A stretch of 58,418 nucleotides of DNA, from NCBI GenBank assembly GCA_905216215.1, contig CAJMSZ010000013.1, positions 1 through 58,418 on the forward strand, written 5' to 3'. This document shows, one piece after another, positions 50,415-58,418 of this stretch. Source of the DNA: an uncultured bacterium. Its GTDB lineage: Bacteria > Bacillota > Clostridia > Lachnospirales > Lachnospiraceae. The number at the start of each line of letters is the position of its first letter. Position 1 is the stretch's first letter. The position numbers and the translations under genes are program-made. The notes under the pieces are model-generated. The model had not been told where the DNA came from, did not search any database, and saw only the letters and a program-made list of their open reading frames with translations.

Positions 50415-52739
50415 TTACCCCACTGCTCGTTCTATATCAAGGATTCCCGGTAGCTGTCTGAGCTTTTCGATGACATGTCCCAGTTCATCCCTGCCATTTA
50501 CAATAAAGCCCGCTTCAATCGTAGCCTTTCCCTGTTTACTGGTTCTTACATTCATGGACTTCACATCAATGGTCATCTCGGTAAATACCTTCGTTATATC
50601 CATCAGCAGTCCCTGTCTGTCTTGTGAATAAATCTTGATTTCCGCCAGATAGCTTGCTGCTTCACTGCCGCCTTCCGGTTTGCCCCATTCCGCAGGAATC
50701 AGACGTGCTCTTTCTCCGTCAGGAAGATGGAGAATATTGATACAGTCTGTCCTGTGAATCGACATTCCGCGTCCTCTGGTAATAAAGCCCACAATCTCGT
50801 CTCCCGGAACCGGGTTACAACATCTGGAAAAACGGACTGCCATATCGTCGATTCCTTTTACTACGATTCCACTCTTGGATTTGGCAACATGCACTTTATT
50901 CTTGGATGCCTCTGCCACTTTCTCCAGAATCGTCTCGTCTGTAATCTCTTTCTTATGATCTTTACTGTATTCTTCTACCAGACGGTTGACAATCTGACCT
51001 TCCTTTAAACCTCCATGTCCTAATGCGGCCAATGTGGAATCCCAGTCTTTGAAACCATACTTCTCCTGTACTGCCTGCATATATTTCGGCTTTAACAAAT
51101 CCGAAAGCACCAGACTCTTGGCTCTGCAATAAGAGGAAAGTAATTCTTTTCCCCGTACAATATTTTCTTCTTTGAATTCCTTCTTAAACCAGTTATTGAT
51201 TTTATTCTTTGCCTGTGTACTCTTAACAATATTCAGCCAGTCACGGCTCGGACCCTTAGAATTCTGGGAAGTCAGGATTTCAATACGGTCACCATTCTGG
51301 ATTTTGTATTCAATGCTTACCAGCTTTCCATTTACCTTGGCACCTACCATCTTATTACCGACTGCTGTATGGATAGCGTAGGCAAAATCGATTGGTGTAG
51401 AACCATTTGGCAGATTCTTTACATCTCCATTCGGAGTAAAACAGTAGACATCCTCCGCAAACAAGTCCAAATCACCCTTCAAAAGGTTCATGAACTCTTT
51501 GTTGTCTGACATGTCCGTCTGCCATTCCAGAATCTGGCGAAGCCAGCTAAGCTTCTCTTCCTCTTTCGTTTCTACACTCTTCTTACCATCATCTGATTCT
51601 TTATATTTCCAGTGTGCTGCGATACCGTATTCAGCTGTCTTATGCATTTCCTTAGTACGAATCTGGATTTCAAATGGCTGTCCCACGGAACTCATCAGAG
51701 TCGTATGCAGAGACTGATACATATTCGGTTTCGGCATGGCAATAAAATCCTTGAATCTTCCAGGAACCGGTGTGTACATCTCATGAATGACACCAAGGGC
51801 TGCATAGCAGTCCCGCACGGAATCTACGATGATCCGCACTGCAAATAAATCATATATCTGATCAATGGTTTTATCCTGATTGACCATCTTTTTGTAAATA
51901 CTGAAGAAATGTTTTACTCTTCCGTAAACATCCGCTTCAATCGAAGCATTCTTCATATGCTTTGACACTTCATCTACGATTTGTTTAATAAATGCCTCAC
52001 GTTCTGTCTTACGTGCATTTACTTGCTTCACAAGGTCATAGAACACTTCCGGATTGGAATACTTCAGAGCCAGATCATCCAATTCAATTTTAATCTTGGA
52101 AATACCAAGTCTCTGGGCGATTGGCGCGTAGATATCCATGGTTTCTTTCGCCTTTTCTCTCTGCTTCTCCGGCTTCATGTATTCCAGTGTACGCATATTG
52201 TGCAGGCGGTCAGCCAGTTTTACAATAATAACACGGATGTCCTTCGCCATGGCAAGAAACATCTTACGAAGATTCTCTGCCTGTACATCCAGCTTATCCG
52301 TAGAGTAAGACAATCGCCCCAGCTTGGTAACTCCGTCTACGATCAACGCCACCTCATCGCCAAATTCCTGCCGGATTTCTTCATCGGTCATAATCGTATC
52401 TTCCACTACATCGTGTAACATACCTGCAACAATGGTTTCTTTGTCCATTTCAAGCTGCGCCAGTATGGTGGCAACCCACAGTGGATGGATAATATATTCT
52501 TCCCCCGACTTACGTTTCTGACCTTCATGCGCATTCTTTGCAATATGATATGCTTTCTCAACCATGGAAATATCTGCCGATGGATGATACTTCCGGATAC
52601 GCTCAATCAGACTTTTATATAAATCATCCGGGTTCTGATAGTCAACGGGTGCCTTCACAGCGTGCCCATCTACAATTTCCAGTTTTTTGTCAGATGGTTC
52701 AATTAACTGTTCTTGTCCGATACCAAATTCGTCTGCCAT
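50415..52739 (-). CDS. relA: Bifunctional (p)ppGpp synthase/hydrolase
   Basis: A Rel-type long RSH enzyme of 774 residues that makes and degrades the stringent-response alarmone. Order: HD hydrolase domain with LHDVVEDT (His109, Asp110), synthetase domain (FKDFIAMPKPNMYQSLHTTL and EIQIRTKEMHKTAEYGIAAH), TGS domain (YCFTPNGDVKNLPNGSTPID), Zn-finger-like segment (RFSRCCNPVPGDEIVGF) and ACT domain (QDRQGLLMDITKVFTEM). Both catalytic halves look intact. It follows apt by 43 nt. Confidence 0.97.
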   Translation of the reverse strand: MADEFGIGQEQLIEPSDKKLEIVDGHAVKAPVDYQNPDDLYKSLIERIRKYHPSADISMVEKAYHIAKNAHEGQKRKSGEEYIIHPLWVATILAQLEMDKETIVAGMLHDVVEDTIMTDEEIRQEFGDEVALIVDGVTKLGRLSYSTDKLDVQAENLRKMFLAMAKDIRVIIVKLADRLHNMRTLEYMKPEKQREKAKETMDIYAPIAQRLGISKIKIELDDLALKYSNPEVFYDLVKQVNARKTEREAFIKQIVDEVSKHMKNASIEADVYGRVKHFFSIYKKMVNQDKTIDQIYDLFAVRIIVDSVRDCYAALGVIHEMYTPVPGRFKDFIAMPKPNMYQSLHTTLMSSVGQPFEIQIRTKEMHKTAEYGIAAHWKYKESDDGKKSVETKEEEKLSWLRQILEWQTDMSDNKEFMNLLKGDLDLFAEDVYCFTPNGDVKNLPNGSTPIDFAYAIHTAVGNKMVGAKVNGKLVSIEYKIQNGDRIEILTSQNSKGPSRDWLNIVKSTQAKNKINNWFKKEFKEENIVRGKELLSSYCRAKSLVLSDLLKPKYMQAVQEKYGFKDWDSTLAALGHGGLKEGQIVNRLVEEYSKDHKKEITDETILEKVAEASKNKVHVAKSKSGIVVKGIDDMAVRFSRCCNPVPGDEIVGFITRGRGMSIHRTDCINILHLPDGERARLIPAEWGKPEGGSEAASYLAEIKIYSQDRQGLLMDITKVFTEMTIDVKSMNVRTSKQGKATIEAGFIVNGRDELGHVIEKLRQLPGILDIERAVG

Positions 52740-52782
52740 ATCTTCCCCCTCCTTCTCACGTATTTTCTAATCTTCTGCTTTA

Positions 52783-53307
52783 TTAATTACCTGGATACTG
52801 AATCACGCTCTGTACATCATACTTCTGTAACTTCTTTCTTCCATTCAGTCCCATAAGCTCCATAACACACACAACAGATACCACTTCTGCTCCAAGACTC
52901 TCTACTAATCTCGTGATTGCTTCAATCGTTCCGCCTGTGGCCATAAGATCATCCACAATAATTACTTTATCTCCAGGTTTCAGAGAACGCTTATGAATTT
53001 CTATCTCTGCACATCCATATTCCAGTTCATATGTGACAGATACTGTCTCGCAAGGAAGCTTTCCCTTCTTACGGACAGGCACAAAGGATTTGTTCATATT
53101 GTACGCAAGCGGCATACCGAAAATAAATCCTCTGGATTCCGGCCCAATAATCACATCGAAATCTTTGTCCTTTACAAGCTCTTGTAACGAATCAATGGCA
53201 AGCTTCAGCCCATCCTTGTCCTCCAAAATGCTTGTTACATCTCGAAACATAATTCCCTTTTCCGGAAAATCTGGAATTGTTACAACATAGTCTTCTAATT
53301 TCTTCAT
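52783..53307 (-). CDS. apt: Adenine phosphoribosyltransferase
   Basis: Apt salvages adenine to AMP using PRPP. In 174 residues the family blocks are DFPEKGIMFRDVTSILED, GPESRGFIFGMPLAYNM, PVRKKGKLPCETVS and the PRPP-binding loop VIIVDDLMATGGTIEA. The ATG at 53307 has AAGGTGG 8 nt upstream and is preferred to the GTG four codons earlier, which overlaps that site. The gene has its own promoter but also follows recJ. Confidence 0.97.
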   Translation of the reverse strand: MKKLEDYVVTIPDFPEKGIMFRDVTSILEDKDGLKLAIDSLQELVKDKDFDVIIGPESRGFIFGMPLAYNMNKSFVPVRKKGKLPCETVSVTYELEYGCAEIEIHKRSLKPGDKVIIVDDLMATGGTIEAITRLVESLGAEVVSVVCVMELMGLNGRKKLQKYDVQSVIQYPGN

Positions 53308-53349
53308 AATTCGTTCCACCTTTTAGTCAAAAATTTCAGAATATCTTTT

Positions 53350-53377
53350 AGTATAACATACTTTTTATAATTTTCAA
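53350..53377 (-). promoter_or_regulatory. Probable promoter for apt-relA
   Basis: Minus-strand TTGAAA (53372-53377), 16-nt spacer, TATACT (53350-53355) with TG extension. Confidence 0.65.
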
Positions 53378-53380
53378 AAT

Positions 53381-55141
53381 TTATTTATAATTCTGTATGA
53401 TAATCTGTATGTTTTTTATACCCTGATATTCATTGATATCCGGATAATAGGTAAATGCCATAGAAATCCCTTTTCCACTTCCCTGAAGCAACTGTTCCAT
53501 AGCGTTCTTTCCATACCTTCCTGCTATGTAATTTTGAAAATCCGAAGTATTGCCAAAATATACTGCATCCATCTGTTTATGATTCTGGTCCTCCACGCGA
53601 AGCTTCAGTACATTTTTGTTTTTTCCAAGAACCCGTGCACTTTTTACCAGTACATTTCTTTCGGCAAATAAAGGCTTTGTGTTCCCTTTTCCAAAAGGTT
53701 CCAGTACACTTAATTCTTGTATAAAAGCTTCTGTGACACAGGAAAAAGGAAGCTGCATATCAATGGAAATCTTTTCCGCAAGATCATCTTCTGTAATTCC
53801 CGATTTTTCGTTAATCAGTCTACGGAAAGCATCCAGATTTTCTTCCGGCAGAGACAGACCTGCCGCCATTCTATGTCCACCATATTTTGTCAGGAGATGT
53901 GCACACCTGTGAATTCCCTCATACATATGCCAGGTTTCAATAGAACGTCCAGACCCCTTCAGTCCTTCTGTTGCTTTGGTTAACACGAATACAGGTTTGT
54001 AATACTTTTCTCTCACCTTTCCAGCCACAATTCCAGCCAGACTTTCATGACAGTCAGGCAAATAAATAACCAGCACATCATCTTCTCTAATTTCCGTTGT
54101 CTCTACCTGAATGAGTGCATCCTCAACGGCCCTGGCGGTCATATCTTTGCGACTGTCATTTAATGCCTTTAAATCTCCGGCCAGAACATCTGCCTCTTTC
54201 TTCTCTTTTGCGTTCAAAAGAGCCAGCGCACGTTTTGCCGTGTCCAGTCTTCCTGATGCATTAATACATGGACCAAGGACAAATCCAATATGATAAGGAT
54301 TGATTGCATCTTTATTAATCCCTGTACATTCAATCAATGCCCGAAGTCCCAGGTTATTCGTATGACCAAGCATTTCCAGACCCTGTTTTACAAAGATTCG
54401 GTTCTCGTCCTTTAAATCCATCACATCACCAATCGTAGCAATGGCCACATTTTCCATCAGATAATCCACATCTTCTGCGTCAGCTCCCATAGCTTCCGTA
54501 AGTGCTTCTACCAGCTTATACGCCACTGCCGCTCCACAGAGTTCTTTAAACGGATAAAGACAGTCCTCCCTCTTAGGGTCTACTACAGCATCTGCCGGTG
54601 GAAGTAAATAGGTACGCACTCCCTCCTGTTCTTCAAACGGTACTTCATGATGGTCTGTTACAATTACAGCCATATTAAGACTCTTTGCATAGGCAATCTC
54701 CCTTGCAGCGGCAATACCATTATCACAGGTAACAATGGTATCTATTCCCGCCTCCATAGCCCTGTCTATCAGATTCTGATTCAATCCGTAGCCATCTGTC
54801 ATTCTATCAGGAATGTCACTGTCCACAATAGCTCCCAATCGTTTCATACCTTCCATCAGAATGTAGGTTGCCTGAACACCATCTATGTCGTAGTCACCGA
54901 TAATTCGGATTCGGCTGCCCTCTCGGATTTTCTCTGTAAGAACCGCAATGGCCTTATCCATATCTTTCATCAACATCCCATCATACAAATCCGCAATGGT
55001 TCCATTCAGATAACGCTCTACAGCTTCATCTCCAATGATTTCTCGATTACGAATCAGTGACGCAATTCTAGGACTAATATGAAATTTATGGCTGAGATGT
55101 TCAAAATCAGCTCCTTTTCTTAACAAAACCCACTTTTCCAT
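53381..55141 (-). CDS. recJ: Single-stranded-DNA-specific exonuclease RecJ
   Basis: RecJ is a 5'-3' exonuclease of the DHH family used in recombination and repair. The 586 residues contain IRIIGDYDIDGVQATYIL, VTCDNGIAAAREI, VIVTDHHEVP, GAAVAYKLVEAL, FVLGPCINASGRLDTAKRAL and ATEGLKGSGRSI, followed by KYGGHRMAAGLSL in the DHHA1 region. The C-terminal OB domain ends about residue 570. Some RecJ proteins in Clostridia are longer (about 750-800 residues); this is a normal short form. Confidence 0.95.
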   Translation of the reverse strand: MEKWVLLRKGADFEHLSHKFHISPRIASLIRNREIIGDEAVERYLNGTIADLYDGMLMKDMDKAIAVLTEKIREGSRIRIIGDYDIDGVQATYILMEGMKRLGAIVDSDIPDRMTDGYGLNQNLIDRAMEAGIDTIVTCDNGIAAAREIAYAKSLNMAVIVTDHHEVPFEEQEGVRTYLLPPADAVVDPKREDCLYPFKELCGAAVAYKLVEALTEAMGADAEDVDYLMENVAIATIGDVMDLKDENRIFVKQGLEMLGHTNNLGLRALIECTGINKDAINPYHIGFVLGPCINASGRLDTAKRALALLNAKEKKEADVLAGDLKALNDSRKDMTARAVEDALIQVETTEIREDDVLVIYLPDCHESLAGIVAGKVREKYYKPVFVLTKATEGLKGSGRSIETWHMYEGIHRCAHLLTKYGGHRMAAGLSLPEENLDAFRRLINEKSGITEDDLAEKISIDMQLPFSCVTEAFIQELSVLEPFGKGNTKPLFAERNVLVKSARVLGKNKNVLKLRVEDQNHKQMDAVYFGNTSDFQNYIAGRYGKNAMEQLLQGSGKGISMAFTYYPDINEYQGIKNIQIIIQNYK

Positions 55142-55189
55142 CTTATTCCTTTCCCAAAATTTCTTTCATTGAAACCCTATTTCTGGTAT

Positions 55190-55228
55190 ATAAAGAAAAA
55201 AGGACCAGGATTTCTCCCAGTACCTTTT
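55190..55228 (-). terminator. Terminator after secDF
   Basis: Minus-strand stem AAAAGG(T)ACTGGGA / TCCTGGTCCTTTT with one bulge and two wobbles, followed by TTCTTTAT. recJ starts about 50 nt later. Confidence 0.7.
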
Positions 55229-55252
55229 CTCTATTTTCTACTCCTACTAAGC

Positions 55253-57400
55253 TTATGCTTCCTTTTTAGAATGTTTCTTCATTACGTACCACAGCGCACC
55301 TGTAATACATACTGATGAATAAGCACCACCGATAAATCCAACCATCAACGGGCTTGCAAATTCTTTGATTGAGCTTACACCCAAGATGTATAAGATAGCA
55401 ACCATAACAATTGTTGTAAATGAAGTGTAGATACTTCTTGTTAATGTGTAAGTAATACTCTTATTCACAACATCCGCTAAATCTTCATTTCTTCTCTTCA
55501 GCTTCATTTCTTCACGAATTCGGTCAAAGATAACGATAGTCGCATTAATGGAATAACCAACAATAGTAAGCATACATGCGATGAAGGTGTTGCCTACAGA
55601 TACTCTTGCGATTGCGTAGAAAGTAAGCACAACCAACACATCATGAATCAAAGCGATAACCGCACTTGTAGCAAAACGGAAATCATTGAAACGGAACCAG
55701 ATATAAATCAGCATACAGATGGTAGCAATGATCACAGCAATAATTGCATCCTGACGCATTTCCGAACTTACTGTAGAACTGATATTTTCTGCTGTAATCA
55801 GAGAATCATCTACACCAAAGTTATTTACCAATGCTTTATTCAGTGCTTCTCTTCCATCAAGGTCAAGCGCTTTTGTCTTAATAATAATCTGGTTTGTTCC
55901 TTTAACCTTCTGCGTCTGAACATTCTTATCACCGACTGTTTCTTCTACAATCGGAACAATCTTCTCGTCAATTTCTTCGATTGTATAATCTTCATTAAAT
56001 GTAACATTTGTTGAAGTTCCGCCTTTGAAATCAAGGCTGTAATTCAACGCTCCATTTCCATTTGATGACTGAATTCCCATAGTAACAAAGCCAATCACAA
56101 TCACAATAGCAGAAAGTGCAAAGAAATATTTTCTCTTGCCCAAGAAGTCAATAGGTTTTCTTGCTTCTTTTGCTTTTCCATAGAACTTCACATCGTGAAT
56201 GCCAATTGCGTAAAATGCAAATATAATCAGTCTGGTAATTACAAGTGCTGTAAACATGGACACAATAATGCCAAGAGCCAGTGTCTGCGCAAAACCTTTT
56301 ACAGTTCCAGAACCTTTCAGCCAGAGTACTAAGGCTGCAATCAGAGTCGTAACGTTACCATCCACAATTGCAGAGGTAGCCTTCTGGAAACCATTCTTAA
56401 GTGCAGTCTTTACACTGATTCCCATCGAGATTTCTTCACGTACACGTGCGAAAATGATAACATTTGCGTCAACCGCCATACCAATACCAAGAATAATACC
56501 GGCAATACCCGGAAGCGTCAGAGTAATATTAAAGGCATTCAAAAGTACAATGACGATTCCCGTATAAATAAGCAGCGCAATACTGGAAACAAGTCCAGGA
56601 AGCAAATATACAATACACATAAATACAAAGATGATTGCAAGTCCAATCACACCTGCTTTCAAACTTGTTTCAATAGCTGCCGAACCAAGCTGTGCCCCGA
56701 CAACATTAGAGCGCAATTCTTCCAGTTCCAGTTGCAGTCCACCGATACGGATAGTAGAGGCAAGATTTTCTGCCGCTTCATAACTCTGCATACCTGAAAT
56801 ATACGCTTCGCCGCCGTCAATCACGTTATTAACAACCGGTGAACTGATAGTCTCTCCATCATAAACAATGGCAATCTGTTTTCCAAGATTTGCCTTTGTT
56901 GCTTCTGCAAATTTGGTTGTTCCTTCATCTGTCAAAGACAGGACAACCACATATTCATTTGCCTTTGTAGTCTGGTCCTGCTGTGTCTTTGCTTCTGCGC
57001 TCTTGACATCGGTTCCGTCCAGAACTACATTGCCATTCATATCCCGGAATTCCAGTGAACCAGGTTTACCAAGTTCCTCCAGGATAGCATTTGCATCGGT
57101 AACACCCGGAATTTCAATATTAATTCGGTCGTCACCCTCCTGATATACGCTTACTTCCTTGCTGTACTGTTCTACACGCTTCTGTAACTTATAAATAGTA
57201 TCTGACATCTGTTCCGATGTAGGATTTTCTCCTTTTACCTGATACGTAATACTTACACCGCCATTTAAATCCAATCCCAGTTTAATGTTTCTCGCTGACC
57301 CAGTATGACTTTTTCCAAAGCCAACAATACATGTAAAGCCCAGGAGCGCTGTCAGCGCAACAGTCAGGATAAGGATTAAAATGCCCTTATTCTTTTTCAT
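55253..57400 (-). CDS. secDF: Fused SecD-SecF protein translocase subunit
   Basis: SecDF uses the proton gradient to pull exported proteins through SecYEG. The 715-residue protein contains two six-helix halves. The SecD half has KLGLDLNGGVSITYQV, the P1 domain, and GIAGIILGIGMAVDANVIIF with ARVREE after it. The SecF half, from about residue 410, has DFKGGTSTNV, GYSINATIVIFDRIREE and LTRSIYTSFTT. The join is at about residue 405-415 (KARKPIDFLGKRKYFF). Fused SecDF occurs in Firmicutes such as Bacillus. RBS AAGGAAG precedes the ATG. Confidence 0.97.
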   Translation of the reverse strand: MKKNKGILILILTVALTALLGFTCIVGFGKSHTGSARNIKLGLDLNGGVSITYQVKGENPTSEQMSDTIYKLQKRVEQYSKEVSVYQEGDDRINIEIPGVTDANAILEELGKPGSLEFRDMNGNVVLDGTDVKSAEAKTQQDQTTKANEYVVVLSLTDEGTTKFAEATKANLGKQIAIVYDGETISSPVVNNVIDGGEAYISGMQSYEAAENLASTIRIGGLQLELEELRSNVVGAQLGSAAIETSLKAGVIGLAIIFVFMCIVYLLPGLVSSIALLIYTGIVIVLLNAFNITLTLPGIAGIILGIGMAVDANVIIFARVREEISMGISVKTALKNGFQKATSAIVDGNVTTLIAALVLWLKGSGTVKGFAQTLALGIIVSMFTALVITRLIIFAFYAIGIHDVKFYGKAKEARKPIDFLGKRKYFFALSAIVIVIGFVTMGIQSSNGNGALNYSLDFKGGTSTNVTFNEDYTIEEIDEKIVPIVEETVGDKNVQTQKVKGTNQIIIKTKALDLDGREALNKALVNNFGVDDSLITAENISSTVSSEMRQDAIIAVIIATICMLIYIWFRFNDFRFATSAVIALIHDVLVVLTFYAIARVSVGNTFIACMLTIVGYSINATIVIFDRIREEMKLKRRNEDLADVVNKSITYTLTRSIYTSFTTIVMVAILYILGVSSIKEFASPLMVGFIGGAYSSVCITGALWYVMKKHSKKEA

Positions 57401-57447
57401 TTTGTTACTTCCTTTCTTTTTTCGTCTTCTCTTTCACAATTTTATCA

Positions 57448-57476
57448 AGTATAGCAGACTTACGAGGGAACGTCAA
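57448..57476 (-). promoter_or_regulatory. Probable secDF promoter
   Basis: Minus-strand TTGACG (57471-57476), 17-nt spacer, TATACT (57448-57453) with TG extension. The -35 lies inside the last codons of the aminopeptidase gene. Confidence 0.75.
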
Positions 57477-58418
57477 TATTCCATGCGCTTTCTGAAACTT
57501 CACAAATTGTTGTTTTATAGAACATTTCCATAGCTTTCACCATGTAATATGTATCCTTGATTCCAGCTGTCTCATAGGATGAATGCATAGCAAGCTGTGG
57601 AAGTCCGATATCCACAGCGTTCATGGCAACCTTTGTGGAAGAAATATTTCCAAGGGTGCTTCCTCCTGCCATATCGGAACGATTGGCAAAGAACTGAACC
57701 GGCACTCCTGCCTCCTCGCAAATTCTGCGGAATACTGCAATACTCACTGCATCACTGGTATATTTCTGTCCTGCATGAGATTTCACCACAATTCCCTCGT
57801 TCATGTACACACAATTTGTCGCATCTGTTTTTTCCGGATGATTTGGATGTACTGCATGTGCATTGTCTGCACTGAGCATAAAACTGTTTGCAAGCGCACG
57901 GTAATATGCTTCCTCTTTTTTCCCAAGAGCAGTATTTATCCGATGAAGTACATCACACAAAAAAGTGGATTCTGCTCCCTGTTTCGTACCAGAACCAACT
58001 TCCTCATTATCATAGCAAACCATTACGTTAATATTTTTCGAATTATAACCACTTAAAAATCCCTGCAAAGCCGCATACGCACATTGAAGGTCATCCAGAT
58101 GTGGTGCTGAAACAAACTCTTCATTCGCGCCCCATATAGATGGCTCCATACGATTATACAAATATAAATCGCATCCATACACAGCAGACTCGTCCACACC
58201 AAGTTCTGTGGCAATTAATTTTCTGAAGTCTCCCTTTCTGGTATCTGCTCCCCCAAAAAGCGGCAACATATCTATCTGCTTATTGTACTTATACCCGTCA
58301 TTCACCGTTCTGTCCATATGGATTGCCACATTAGGAATCAGCAGTAAATCTCTGTCAATTTTCAGAAGCCTGCCGGTAATCCGATTTCCTTCGCGAACCA
58401 ACACACGACCTGCAACAG
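57460..58418 (-). CDS. M18-family aminopeptidase, 3' part (runs off right edge)
   Basis: The reading frame is open at the right edge of the window, so only the C-terminal 318 or so residues are visible. M18 (aspartyl aminopeptidase) motifs are VSAPHLDDLQCAY (metal ligand Asp), CYDNEEVGSGTKQGAEST (catalytic and metal Glu), ADNAHAVHPNHPEK, IVVKSHAGQKYTSD, GGSTLGNISSTKVAM and MHSSYETAGIKDTYYMV (His ligand). It releases N-terminal residues from peptides in the cytoplasm. The first residues visible (VAGRVLVREGNRITG) match the interior of the family, so the start lies beyond the window. Confidence 0.95.
   Translation of the reverse strand, partial: VAGRVLVREGNRITGRLLKIDRDLLLIPNVAIHMDRTVNDGYKYNKQIDMLPLFGGADTRKGDFRKLIATELGVDESAVYGCDLYLYNRMEPSIWGANEEFVSAPHLDDLQCAYAALQGFLSGYNSKNINVMVCYDNEEVGSGTKQGAESTFLCDVLHRINTALGKKEEAYYRALANSFMLSADNAHAVHPNHPEKTDATNCVYMNEGIVVKSHAGQKYTSDAVSIAVFRRICEEAGVPVQFFANRSDMAGGSTLGNISSTKVAMNAVDIGLPQLAMHSSYETAGIKDTYYMVKAMEMFYKTTICEVSESAWNIDVPS

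Noticed and set aside
1..58418. Prophage, insertion sequence, integron, defence island or biosynthetic cluster
   Set aside because: No transposase, integrase, phage structural gene, restriction or toxin gene, or large synthase is visible on either strand. Gene content is chiefly core.

Overview
The window looks like a chromosomal segment of an anaerobic, spore-forming, low-GC Clostridia bacterium, most likely family Lachnospiraceae. The reasons are a six-subunit Rnf complex in the clostridial order C-D-G-E-A-B, GerW and DUF2953 sporulation-type genes, a fused SecDF, HemZ, an S1-like protein overlapping ispH, and the block secDF-recJ-apt-relA-MBL-hemZ-hisS-aspS. Almost every gene is on the minus strand. 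The plus strand carries only an FMN-dependent hydroxy-acid oxidase-like gene, apbE and tRNA-Arg. I see no insertion sequence, prophage, CRISPR array or integron.

Layout, left to right. (1) 1-4.2 kb: the 5' part of pyrH with its own promoter, a DMT-family transporter, a Dus-like tRNA-dihydrouridine synthase, trmO, and a plus-strand hydroxy-acid oxidase homologue. (2) 4.3-11.4 kb: an operon read right to left, with an NRAMP-like transporter, pxpB, pxpC, accB, accC, pxpA and a MATE transporter. It looks like a 5-oxoproline uptake and hydrolysis unit that includes biotin carboxylase and biotin carrier subunits. (3) 11.6-14.4 kb: an esterase, tsf and rpsB. tsf has its own terminator, so the usual rpsB-tsf-pyrH run is split here by about 12 kb. 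(4) 14.5-25 kb: envelope and sporulation genes (a small membrane protein, gerW, DUF2953, a penicillin-binding protein, an FtsW/RodA protein, a U32 protein) followed by zapA, ruvB, ruvA, a Gx transporter and a NusG domain II protein. zapA is cut by an in-frame TAG. (5) 25-31.2 kb: apbE facing the rnfCDGEAB operon. ApbE is the enzyme class that attaches FMN to RnfG and RnfD. (6) 31.3-43.8 kb: the S1-like gene and ispH, an NlpC/P60 hydrolase, a CPBP protease, an AlaX editing protein, argS, tRNA-Arg, DUF5688, efp, aroD, yqeG, a chorismate mutase-like/shikimate kinase fusion, an amidase and two identical tRNA-Gly genes. (7) 43.8-58.4 kb: a purine permease, aspS, hisS, hemZ, an MBL hydrolase, relA, apt, recJ, secDF and an M18 aminopeptidase that runs off the window.

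Most of the content is conserved housekeeping. The points most worth a second look are: the six-gene oxoprolinase unit, whose parts match a split urea-carboxylase-type enzyme; the zapA amber codon in front of an intact coiled-coil frame; the structured GC-rich element after the S1 gene; the chorismate-mutase domain lacking its usual catalytic motif; the insertion in EF-Ts; the 176-nt overlap between the FtsW-like and penicillin-binding-protein genes; and the Cys-rich tail of RnfE. Functions were assigned by reading motifs, with no database search.
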